From assembly GCF_001905825.1 (NCBI RefSeq), contig NZ_LIVV01000004.1, positions 1 to 64,000 of the forward strand: a stretch of DNA of 64,000 nt, written 5' to 3'. Below are positions 23,586-30,732 of the stretch, piece by piece (position 1 is the first letter of the stretch; each line of letters starts with the position of its first letter). The notes beneath the pieces were generated by a model. The model was given only the letters and a program-made list of their open reading frames with translations, did no database searches and was not told the DNA's origin. Source of the DNA: Streptomyces sp. CB02009. GTDB lineage: Bacteria > Actinomycetota > Actinomycetes > Streptomycetales > Streptomycetaceae. The translations under genes were made by a program, and so were the position numbers.

Positions 23586-24355
23586 ACGGCGAAGCCGACG
23601 GCAGAAGACACGACGGCAGAGGACACGACGGCAGAGGACACGACGCCGAAGGCGACAGCGGCGGCGGCCCCGGCGGCGACGACCGGTACGGAACCGGGCG
23701 TCGCCGCCGGCGCCGTACCGCCAAGGCGGCGAGCATCACGGCGACGGCCGGGCTCGTCGCCGTCGGGCTGTCCATGGCCGCCTGCTCCACCGGCGGCACC
23801 GGCTCCCGGGACGAGGGAGCGGCCGCCACCAGGGACGTGGCCGCGGCGCCCACCCCCTCGCCCTCGGCCGAAGGCGACCTCCGGTCCGCCGAGCGGGTGG
23901 ACCCGATCGAGCTGCTCAAGGCCGATCCGAAGATCGAGGACCGGTTCAAGACCGATCTGAAGCCCTGTGTCGCGGACGCGTACCCGGTCGACGCCTCGTA
24001 CGGGAACCTCACGAACTCGCCCGCGCCCGACGTCGTCGTCAACGTGATGACCTGCGGTGACGCCGTCGGCATCGGCACGTACGTCTACCGCAAGCAGAGC
24101 GACCGGTACGAGAACGTGTTCATGGCGGAGGACGCCGCCGTCTACGCCACGATCGACCGGGGCGAGCTCGTCGTCACCAAGCAGGTCTACGCGAAGGGCG
24201 ACCCGGTCGCGTACCCCTCGGGCGAGGACGTGATCACGTACCGCTGGTCGGGGAACAGGTTCACCCAGCACGACTGGGTGCACAACGACTACAGCCGGGC
24301 CGTCGGCGACGGCGAGGCCGTCGAGCCCGAGCCGAGCGAGCCCCCCGCCAACTGA
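23573..24355 (+). CDS. cseA: Lipoprotein CseA, negative regulator of the sigE pathway
   Basis: A 260-residue lipoprotein. GTG 23573 overlaps sigE by 13 bp and follows GGGAG, so translation is coupled. The signal sequence has an unusually long Arg/Gly/His-rich n-region (~55 residues), then a hydrophobic stretch and lipobox-like LSMAAC with the lipidated Cys near residue 70. The mature part ends in a ~140-residue domain (FKTDLKPCVADAYPVDASYG through TYRWSGNRFTQHDW). In S. coelicolor CseA is an outer-face lipoprotein that dampens sigE promoter activity. The long n-region comes partly from a 15-bp DNA repeat expansion; a shorter start codon is not available in frame. Confidence 0.9.
   Translation: MRGLDGEADGRRHDGRGHDGRGHDAEGDSGGGPGGDDRYGTGRRRRRRTAKAASITATAGLVAVGLSMAACSTGGTGSRDEGAAATRDVAAAPTPSPSAEGDLRSAERVDPIELLKADPKIEDRFKTDLKPCVADAYPVDASYGNLTNSPAPDVVVNVMTCGDAVGIGTYVYRKQSDRYENVFMAEDAAVYATIDRGELVVTKQVYAKGDPVAYPSGEDVITYRWSGNRFTQHDWVHNDYSRAVGDGEAVEPEPSEPPAN
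23597..23656. repeat. 15-bp in-frame tandem repeat in the 5' end of cseA
   Basis: Units GACGGCAGAAGACAC, then two GACGGCAGAGGACAC (23597-23641), and a degenerate fourth, in frame. They encode DGRRH/DGRGH-type pentapeptides before the signal sequence. Confidence 0.85.
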
Positions 24356-24416
24356 GCCGCATCCCCCACCCGCTGGCGGCATCCCCCACCCGCAGGCCGC
24401 ATCCCCCCACCCGCAG
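24356..24416. repeat. Three 20/21-bp tandem repeats between cseA and cseB
   Basis: Units 24356-24375, 24376-24395 and 24396-24416 share GCATCCCCCACCCGC. They fill most of the 83-bp gap and are C-rich on the coding strand. They could affect mRNA structure or readthrough from sigE-cseA into cseB-cseC. Confidence 0.85.
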
Positions 24417-24438
24417 AGAGACCCGAAGGGCACGCACG

Positions 24439-25143
24439 ATGGCCGAGACCCATGTCCTGTTCGTCGAGGACGACGACGTCATCCGTGAAGCCACCCAGCT
24501 CGCCCTCGAGCGGGACGGCTTCCGGGTCACGGCCATGCCCGACGGACTCTCCGGCCTCGACGCCTTCCGGGCCCAGCGGCCGGACATCGCCCTGCTCGAC
24601 GTGATGCTGCCGGGCATGGACGGGGTCAGCCTCTGCCGCCGCATCCGCGACGAGTCGACGGTGCCGGTGATCATGCTGTCGGCGCGCGCCGACTCGATCG
24701 ACGTCGTCCTCGGTCTGGAGGCCGGGGCCGACGACTACGTCACCAAGCCCTTCGACGGCGCGGTGCTCATGGCCCGGATCCGGGCCGTCCTCCGCCGCTT
24801 CGGACACGCGGGCGGTCCCGGCGCCGGTGAGCGCGGGGAGGACGGGCCGGACGACGGCGGCCTCCTCGCCTTCGGCGATCTGGAGGTCGACACCGACGGC
24901 ATGGAGGTCCGCAAGGGCGGGGCCCCGGTCGCGCTGACGCCGACCGAGATGCGGCTGCTGCTGGAGTTCTCGTCGGCGCCGGGCACCGTGCTGTCCCGCG
25001 ACAAGCTCCTGGAGCGGGTCTGGGACTACGGCTGGGGCGGCGACACCCGGGTCGTGGACGTCCACGTCCAGCGGCTGCGGGCCAAGATCGGCCAGGACAG
25101 GATCGAGACGGTCCGCGGCTTCGGCTACAAGCTCAAGAGCTAG
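24439..25143 (+). CDS. cseB: Response regulator CseB (OmpR/PhoB type)
   Basis: A 234-residue response regulator. The receiver domain holds the acidic pocket VEDDD near 9-13, phospho-Asp54 in ALLDVMLPGMDG and the conserved Lys in YVTKPFDG. A Gly/Asp-rich linker leads to a winged-helix effector (LTPTEMRLLLEFSSAPGTVL, then RVVDVHVQRLRAKIG). In S. coelicolor CseB is phosphorylated by CseC on wall damage and switches on the sigE promoter. It follows cseA after a short repeated gap and is co-oriented with cseC. Confidence 0.96.
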   Translation: MAETHVLFVEDDDVIREATQLALERDGFRVTAMPDGLSGLDAFRAQRPDIALLDVMLPGMDGVSLCRRIRDESTVPVIMLSARADSIDVVLGLEAGADDYVTKPFDGAVLMARIRAVLRRFGHAGGPGAGERGEDGPDDGGLLAFGDLEVDTDGMEVRKGGAPVALTPTEMRLLLEFSSAPGTVLSRDKLLERVWDYGWGGDTRVVDVHVQRLRAKIGQDRIETVRGFGYKLKS

Positions 25144-25187
25144 GGCGGCATGATCCACACGACACCCTCCGAGACGGGCACGTACCG

Positions 25188-26504
25188 GTGAAGCCGTTCC
25201 CCCTCCGCACCGGCGTCCGCTGGAAGATCGCCGTGGCCATCGCGGCGGTCGGTGCGCTGATCGCGGTCACCCTGAGCATCGTCGTGCACAACGCCGCCCG
25301 GATCTCGATGCTCGACAACGCGCGCGAGGTGCAGATGGAGCGGCTGCTCTTCGCGCAGCGGATGTACGAGACGTCGAAGCCGAAGGAACCGCGCTTCGGC
25401 ACCAAGATCAACGATCCGTCCCTGCCCGGCCAGCTCGACCAGCTGATGCGGGACAAGCGGCGCGGCACCTTCGTGCAGGAGCACCGGCACGGCGGGCCGC
25501 CCGACGTGTGGGCGGCGGTGCCGCTCGCCAACGGCGACGTGCTCTCGCTGCACATCCCGTTCGCCGACCGCAGCGCGACGATCATGAACGATCTGGACCG
25601 CGCCCTGGTCATCGGCTCGGTCTCGGTGGTCTTCGGCGGCTGCGCCCTCGGCGTGCTCATCGGCGGCCAGCTCTCGCGGCGGCTGCGGAAGGCCGCCGTC
25701 GCAGCCGGCCGGGTCGCCCAGGGGAACACCGACGTCCGGGTCAGGGAGGCCGTCGGCGGGGTCGTACGGGACGAGACCGACGACCTGGCGTGGGCGGTCG
25801 ACGCCCTCACCGACGCCCTCAACGAGCGGATCGAGGCCGAGCGGCGGGTCACCGCGGACATCGCACACGAACTGCGCACCCCGGTGACCGGGCTGCTCAC
25901 GGCGGCCGAGCTGCTGCCGCCGGGGCGTCCGACCGAGCTGGTACGGGACCGGGCGCAGGCGATGCGGACGCTGGTCGAGGACGTCCTCGAGGTGGCCAGG
26001 CTCGACAGCGCCTCGGAGCGGGCGGAGCTCCAGGAGATCGCGCTCGGGGAGTTCGTGGAGCGGCGGGTGCGGGCGCTCGATCCCGAGGTGCTCGTCCGGG
26101 TCGTCCACGACTCCTGGGTGAACACCGACCCGCGGCGCCTGGAGCGCGTCCTCGGCAATCTCCTGGCCAACGCCGCCAAGCACGGCAAGCCGCCGGTGGA
26201 GGTCACCGTCGAGGGCCGGGTCGTCCGGGTCCGCGACCACGGTCCCGGTTTCCCCGAGGCGCTGCTCAGGGACGGCCCGAGCCGGTTCCGCACGGGCACG
26301 AGCGACCGCGCGGGCCAGGGCCACGGCCTGGGCCTGACGATCGCGTCCGGCCAGGCGCGGGTCCTGGGCGCGCGGCTGACCTTCCGGAACGTGGCCTCCG
26401 AGGCGGCGCCGAACGGGGTGGGCGGGGCGATCGCGGTGCTGTGGCTGCCGGACCACGCGCCGACGAGCACGGGCAGCTTCCCGATCCTGCGGCCGTCCGA
26501 CTGA
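25188..26504 (+). CDS. cseC: Sensor histidine kinase CseC
   Basis: A 438-residue membrane kinase. Membrane segments at ~12-34 and ~140-162 enclose a ~105-residue outer sensor loop. A HAMP domain follows, then the H box with His227 in TADIAHELRTPVTG, the N box NLLANAAKHG, and the G boxes VRDHGPGFPE and GQGHGLGLTIAS. It is the partner of CseB; in S. coelicolor CseC senses damage by wall-active antibiotics. GTG 25188 is the only in-frame start with a full first membrane segment. It is the last gene of the operon before a strong terminator. Confidence 0.95.
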   Translation: MKPFPLRTGVRWKIAVAIAAVGALIAVTLSIVVHNAARISMLDNAREVQMERLLFAQRMYETSKPKEPRFGTKINDPSLPGQLDQLMRDKRRGTFVQEHRHGGPPDVWAAVPLANGDVLSLHIPFADRSATIMNDLDRALVIGSVSVVFGGCALGVLIGGQLSRRLRKAAVAAGRVAQGNTDVRVREAVGGVVRDETDDLAWAVDALTDALNERIEAERRVTADIAHELRTPVTGLLTAAELLPPGRPTELVRDRAQAMRTLVEDVLEVARLDSASERAELQEIALGEFVERRVRALDPEVLVRVVHDSWVNTDPRRLERVLGNLLANAAKHGKPPVEVTVEGRVVRVRDHGPGFPEALLRDGPSRFRTGTSDRAGQGHGLGLTIASGQARVLGARLTFRNVASEAAPNGVGGAIAVLWLPDHAPTSTGSFPILRPSD

Positions 26505-26551
26505 GCGGCACGCGCGCGGGGCTGCGGTGCGCGTGTGCCGGCGGTGGGCTG

Positions 26552-26636
26552 CGGCGGGGGTACGACGGCGGGTGCAGGACGACGGCGGGTGTACGACGGC
26601 AGGGGTACGACGACGGCGGGCGTACGACGGCGCGCA
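26552..26636. repeat. Degenerate ACGACGGCGGG repeats downstream of cseC
   Basis: About five imperfect copies of TACGACGGCGGGTG-like units fill the space between the cseC stop and the terminator. No coding frame is likely. Confidence 0.6.
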
Positions 26637-26683
26637 TACGGCGGTGGGGCCGGTCCCGAGTCAGGACCGGCCCCACCGCCGTA
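26637..26683. terminator. Strong bidirectional terminator between cseC and the MFS gene
   Basis: A perfect 20-bp stem (26637-26656 with 26664-26683), loop CGAGTCA, lies between convergent cseC and the efflux pump gene. Confidence 0.85.
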
Positions 26684-26713
26684 CGCGCACGCGCACCTCT
26701 CACGAGGTGATGA

Positions 26714-28297
26714 TCAGACCGTCTCGGCGACCTTCACCTTGTCGTCGCCCTCGGCGGCCTTCGGGGCCGCCGCAGGGCCGGCGCCGCGGAGCGCCACCTC
26801 CTTGACGAAGAAGGCGAGGGCCAGGCCGAGGACGGAGACCGCGGCGGCGACCAGGAAGGCGCCGTGCGTGCCCGTCGAGACCGCGTGCTGGTAGGCCTCG
26901 CGGAGCGCCTCCGGCAGCTTGGCCAGGCTGGCCGCGTCGAGCTGGGCCGTCCGCTCGGTGAGGCCGGATCCGCCGCGCGCCGCCATCTCGTCCTGGACGC
27001 GGCTCGTGAAGAGCGCGCCCATGATCGCGACGCCGAAGGAGGAGCCGAGCGTCCGGAAGAGGGTCGTGGACGACGAGGCGACGCCCATGTCCTTCATCTC
27101 GACGCTGTTCTGGGCGACCAGCATGGTGATCTGCATCAGGAAGCCCATGCCGGCGCCGAGGACCGCCATGTAGACGCCGGAGACCAGCCGCGAGGTGTCC
27201 GTGTCCATCGTGGAGAGCAGGAAGAGACCGACGGTCATGAGCGCGCCGCCCACGATCGGGAAGATCTTGTACTTGCCGGTGCTGGTGGTGAAGCGGCCGA
27301 CGACCAGCGAGATGACCATCATCGACAGCAGCATCGGCAGGAGCAGCAGGCCGGAGTTGGTCGCCGAGGCGCCCTGGACGGACTGCTGGAAGATCGGCAG
27401 GTAGAGGACCGCGCCGAACATCACGAAGCCGGTGATGAAGCCGATCAGGGACATCAGCGTGAAGTTGCGGCTGCGGAAGATGTGCAGCGGCATGATCGGG
27501 TCGCTCGCGCGGGTCTCCACCCGGAGGAAGGCGGCGAGCGAGAGCGCTCCGCCGACCGCGAGGCCGACGATGGTGGCCGAGCCCCAGGCGTACTCCGTAC
27601 CGCCCCAGGTGGTGACCAGGACGATGGCGGTGATGCCGACGGTCAGCAGCGCGGCGCCGAGGAAGTCGATCCGGGTGCCGGTGGCGCGCTTCTTCTTCGG
27701 CAGGTGCAGAACGGTGGTGACCATGGCCAGGGCGACGGCGCCCAGCGGCAGGTTGATGTAGAAGGACCAGCGCCAGCCCCAGTGGTCGGTGATGGTGCCG
27801 CCGACCAGCGGTCCGCCGATCATGGCGAGGGCCATCACGCCGGCCATCATGCCCTGGTACTTCCCGCGCTCGCGGGGCGGGATGAGGTCGCCGATGATCG
27901 CCATCACGCCGACCATGAGACCGCCGGCGCCGAGGCCCTGGATCGTCCGGAAGCCGATGAGCTGGCCCATGTCCTGGGCCATGCCGCTGAGCGCCGAACC
28001 GATCAGGAAGATCACGATCGAGGTGAGGAAGACGCCCTTGCGGCCGAACATGTCGCCGACCTTGCCCCAGAGGGGGGTCGAGGCGGCGGTGGCCAGGGTG
28101 TAGGCGGTGACGACCCAGGAGAGGTGCTCCAGGCCGCCGAGCTCGCCGACGATGGTCGGCATCGCGGTGCCGATGATCATGTTGTCCAGCATCGCGAGGA
28201 GCATCGCGATCATCAGGGCGAGCAGGACGACGCGGACGCTGCGTGGCTGCGGTTCCATCTCCCCCTGCGCCGGTGTCGCTGTTGCTTGCGTCGTCAT
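26714..28297 (-). CDS. MFS drug efflux transporter (DHA2, EmrB/QacA family)
   Basis: A 527-residue transporter with 14 predicted membrane segments. The first is VRVVLLALMIAMLLAMLDNM and motif A-like GKVGDMFGRKGVF follows segment 2. GGLMVGVMAIIGDLIPPRERG and the motif-C-like MAGVMALAMIGGPLVGG mark the antiporter type. The last helix (AVSVLGLALAFFVKEVAL) is followed by a short soluble tail. It exports organic compounds by proton antiport; the substrate is unknown. It is divergent from a TetR gene that very probably represses it. Confidence 0.94.
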   Translation of the reverse strand: MTTQATATPAQGEMEPQPRSVRVVLLALMIAMLLAMLDNMIIGTAMPTIVGELGGLEHLSWVVTAYTLATAASTPLWGKVGDMFGRKGVFLTSIVIFLIGSALSGMAQDMGQLIGFRTIQGLGAGGLMVGVMAIIGDLIPPRERGKYQGMMAGVMALAMIGGPLVGGTITDHWGWRWSFYINLPLGAVALAMVTTVLHLPKKKRATGTRIDFLGAALLTVGITAIVLVTTWGGTEYAWGSATIVGLAVGGALSLAAFLRVETRASDPIMPLHIFRSRNFTLMSLIGFITGFVMFGAVLYLPIFQQSVQGASATNSGLLLLPMLLSMMVISLVVGRFTTSTGKYKIFPIVGGALMTVGLFLLSTMDTDTSRLVSGVYMAVLGAGMGFLMQITMLVAQNSVEMKDMGVASSSTTLFRTLGSSFGVAIMGALFTSRVQDEMAARGGSGLTERTAQLDAASLAKLPEALREAYQHAVSTGTHGAFLVAAAVSVLGLALAFFVKEVALRGAGPAAAPKAAEGDDKVKVAETV

Positions 28298-28353
28298 GTT
28301 CTTCCCTTACTTGCCGCCCGGCTAGTTACTACACTGGGGACGGTAGACCTGTA

Positions 28354-28371
28354 ACTTGCCGGTCGTCAAGT
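28354..28371. promoter_or_regulatory. TetR operator candidate in the MFS-tetR intergenic region
   Basis: ACTTG at 28354-28358 and CAAGT at 28367-28371 form an inverted repeat with an 8-bp spacer, inside a longer TAACTTG...CAAGTAA imperfect palindrome. A half site ACTTGCCG recurs at 28309-28316. The region is AT-rich for this genome. Confidence 0.55.
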
Positions 28372-28398
28372 AAGTTCTTTGGAAAGTGGAGGGCAGTC

Positions 28399-28956
28399 AT
28401 GGCCCGAGGCAACACCCGCCAGCGCATCCAGGACGTGGCCCTCGATCTCTTCGCCGAGCAGGGCTACGAGAAGACCTCCCTGCGCGAGATCGCGGAACGC
28501 CTCGACGTCACGAAGGCGGCGCTCTACTACCACTTCAAGACCAAGGAAGACATCCTCGTCGGGATCTTCGAGGACCTGACCCGGCCCATGGACGAGCTGA
28601 TCGCCTGGGCCGAGGAGCAGCCCCGGACCCTGGAGACCCGGCAGGAGGTGCTGCGCCGCTACCAGGTGGCCCTGCGCGCCGCGGCCCCGCTCTTCCGCTT
28701 CATGCAGGAGAACCAGGCGACGGTCCGCGAGCTGAGCGTCGGCCTCACCTTCAAGGAGCGGATGCTCGCGCTGACCGCGCTGATCCAGGAGCCGGACTTC
28801 GCGACGGTGGACCAGGTGCGCTGCGTCAGCGCGATCTTCACGCTGCACGCCGGCACGTTCTTCATGCAGAACATCGAGGGCGACCCCGAGGAGAAGCACA
28901 GGGCCACCCTCGAGGTCGCCCTCGATCTCCTCAATCAGGCCCACCGGGCCTCATGA
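28399..28956 (+). CDS. TetR-family repressor of the adjacent efflux pump
   Basis: A 185-residue TetR protein. The HTH is QRIQDVALDLFAEQGYEKTS then REIAERLDVTKAALYYHFK. The C-terminal part is helical with aromatic-rich segments (PLFRFMQENQATV, AIFTLHAGTFFMQN) that could line a hydrophobic ligand pocket. ATG 28399 follows GGAGGGCAG. It is divergent from the DHA2 pump and shares the operator candidate with it, so it likely represses both until the drug binds. Confidence 0.92.
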   Translation: MARGNTRQRIQDVALDLFAEQGYEKTSLREIAERLDVTKAALYYHFKTKEDILVGIFEDLTRPMDELIAWAEEQPRTLETRQEVLRRYQVALRAAAPLFRFMQENQATVRELSVGLTFKERMLALTALIQEPDFATVDQVRCVSAIFTLHAGTFFMQNIEGDPEEKHRATLEVALDLLNQAHRAS

Positions 28957-28993
28957 GGTCTGCTGTTCTCGCTGCTCAGCCTGTCCGTACGGC

Positions 28994-29698
28994 TCAGATG
29001 GAGACGCCGTGGGACCGCAGGAAGGCGGCCGGGTTCACGGCGGAGCCGTAGTTCGGGGTCGTGCGGATCTCGAAGTGCAGGTGGGGGCCGGAGGAGTTGC
29101 CGGTGTTGCCCGAGAGGGCGATCTGCTGACCGACGAGGACCTTCTGGCCGATGTGCACCTTGATCTTCGACAGGTGGGCGTACTGCGAGTACGTGCCGTT
29201 GGCGTGCTTGACGACGATCGCGTTGCCGTACGCGGGGCCGTCGCCGCCGCCGTTCGGGCCGGCCTTCACGACGGTGCCGGAGCCGGCGACCTTGACCGGG
29301 GTGCCGACCGGAACGGCGAAGTCCTGGCCGGAGTGCTTGTGGGCCCACATGGCGCCGCCCTGGTTGTAGCTGGCGCTCAGCGTGTATCCGGCGACCGGCT
29401 TGACCCAGGACGCGGCCTTCTTGGCGGCGACGGGCTTCACGGTGACGGCCTTCTTGACCGCGGCCTGCTTGACGGCCGTGGCCTTCGCGGCGGCGGCCTT
29501 CACCTGGGCGGCCACGTGCGCCTGGGCGTCGGCCTGGGCGGCGACGGCGGCGGACGCGGTGAGCGCGACCGGGGCGGTGACGGCCTTGCCCTCGGCGGCG
29601 AAGGCGGACCCAGCTCCGGTCACCATCGTCGCTCCCAGGCCGGCGGCGGCAAGAGCGACGACGGTGACACGGGCGGCGGGGTTCATGCGCTTCGACAT
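28994..29698 (-). CDS. Secreted M23 peptidase (lysostaphin-type)
   Basis: A 234-residue secreted protein. The signal peptide (~1-34) ends at GSAFA-AEG. An Ala/Lys/Val-rich linker (~40-115) precedes the M23 domain. Zinc ligands are visible in HKHSGQDFAVPVG (His and Asp) and SGPHLHFEI (HxH). It should cut peptide cross-links of peptidoglycan. The start MSKRMNPAARV at 29698 is chosen; the open frame extends further upstream. The leader is long with no clear riboswitch. It is convergent with the TetR gene. Confidence 0.92.
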   Translation of the reverse strand: MSKRMNPAARVTVVALAAAGLGATMVTGAGSAFAAEGKAVTAPVALTASAAVAAQADAQAHVAAQVKAAAAKATAVKQAAVKKAVTVKPVAAKKAASWVKPVAGYTLSASYNQGGAMWAHKHSGQDFAVPVGTPVKVAGSGTVVKAGPNGGGDGPAYGNAIVVKHANGTYSQYAHLSKIKVHIGQKVLVGQQIALSGNTGNSSGPHLHFEIRTTPNYGSAVNPAAFLRSHGVSI

Positions 29699-30328
29699 AC
29701 GGGGGAAACCTCCGGGAAGTACGGGACCCGACGCGAACGGTGCGCTGCGTCGGGCTTGCTCATCCTTGGTAACCCGGACCCCCATCCAGCCCAAAACACC
29801 CCATCTACGACATCAGGTCGTAGCGATCTCCGGGGAAGTTCAGCTCTTGACGGCCCGCCGAGCCGCCTTCGAAATCGGACATACCGGCACAAGAGAACCG
29901 GTTTATCTGCATGTCACGGGGCACCGGAACCGCGCAAAACGCCGTCCGGCGTCCGGTTCGGGACCCTCGGGGACCAAGGTCCCGACGGTTCAGCCCTGAA
30001 CGTCCCGAATCGGCACCAAAGGTCGCCACTATTCCGGTTAGTACCCCTCGAAACCCCTGTGCGCCTTGTCACCAGGCACCGGCCGCCAATGGGACCTGGG
30101 TCACGCGACCGAGCCGTCCGGAAGGCCGTCCCGCACTACGCCGACGGCTTCGGGGACCCACGGGGGGACACACAGGGAACCGGCACTCATCGACACACGC
30201 CCAGCCTCGGCCGCGATCGACCCGATCCTGAAGAAACTGCTGGTCAGCGAGGGTCCGGGGGCGGGCCTCACCGAGGAAAACCGCATATGAGCTGACCGCC
30301 CCGCCCCTCCCCCGCTACGTTCACCGTC
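29699..30328. other. 630-bp intergenic region upstream of the M23 peptidase and trypco2 genes
   Basis: It must hold the divergent promoters of both genes. The left half (29800-30060) is less GC-rich than average. The right end (about 30160-30290, plus strand) has a GC3-rich open stretch ending LKKLLVSEGPGAGLTEENRI but without ATG or GTG start, so I do not call it a gene. No ydaO-type riboswitch core, tRNA or repeat was found. Confidence 0.5.
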
Positions 30329-30730
30329 ATGACCGACATCGAGCTCGCCGACGCCATCGAGTCCGTACGCGATCAACTCGTCGAGGCGGCCGGCCGCGCC
30401 ACCGGCAAGCCCGTCGCCTTCGAGGTGGGCGACATCGAAATGGAGTTCACGATCGAGCTCCGCAAGGAGGTGAAGGGCGGGGCCAAGGTCAAGGCCTGGG
30501 TCGTCGAGGCCGGGGCCGACGCCTCCCGCGCCCGGGGCGACACCCATCGCGTCTCCTTCACCCTCAAGCCGCGGAACGCCACGACGAACGGGCCCTGGCT
30601 CGTCGGCGACGACGAAGCGGGCGACACCTCCGCGTTCGGCGACACCTCCGCGTCGGCCGACACCTCCGCGTTCCCCGACGCCTCCGGCCAGGGATCCGGG
30701 CCCGGCTCCGCCGGCGGGCCCGCGCGTTGA
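30329..30730 (+). CDS. Trypco2 (trypsin-co-occurring domain 2) protein
   Basis: A 133-residue protein. Residues 1-92 form the trypco2 domain: IELADAIESVRDQLVEAAGR, then VAFEVGDIEMEFTIELRKEV, VKAWVVEAGADASRARGDTH and RVSFTLKPRN. These domains are encoded next to trypsin-like protease/NTPase genes in predicted bacterial conflict systems. The last ~40 residues are a disordered Asp/Thr/Ser tail made by an 18-bp repeat. The next gene, the protease-NACHT protein, begins 2 bp after its stop (or overlaps it if TTG is used), so they are one operon. The domain may bind or gate the protease. Confidence 0.85.
   Translation: MTDIELADAIESVRDQLVEAAGRATGKPVAFEVGDIEMEFTIELRKEVKGGAKVKAWVVEAGADASRARGDTHRVSFTLKPRNATTNGPWLVGDDEAGDTSAFGDTSASADTSAFPDASGQGSGPGSAGGPAR
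30620..30673. repeat. Three 18-bp in-frame repeats in the trypco2 gene
   Basis: Units 30620-30637, 30638-30655 and 30656-30673 share GACACCTCCGCG and encode GDTSAF/GDTSAS/ADTSAF. Confidence 0.85.
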
Positions 30731-30732
30731 CC

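Noticed and set aside
29683..29769. Upstream small ORF (MSKPDAAHRSRRVPYFPE...) overlapping the M23 start
   Set aside because: Short, out of frame, without a good ribosome site or distinctive composition; probably chance.
29699..29990. Possible ydaO (c-di-AMP) riboswitch before the M23 peptidase, given disA nearby
   Set aside because: Read on the minus strand, the conserved ydaO core segments are missing. The long leader alone is not evidence.
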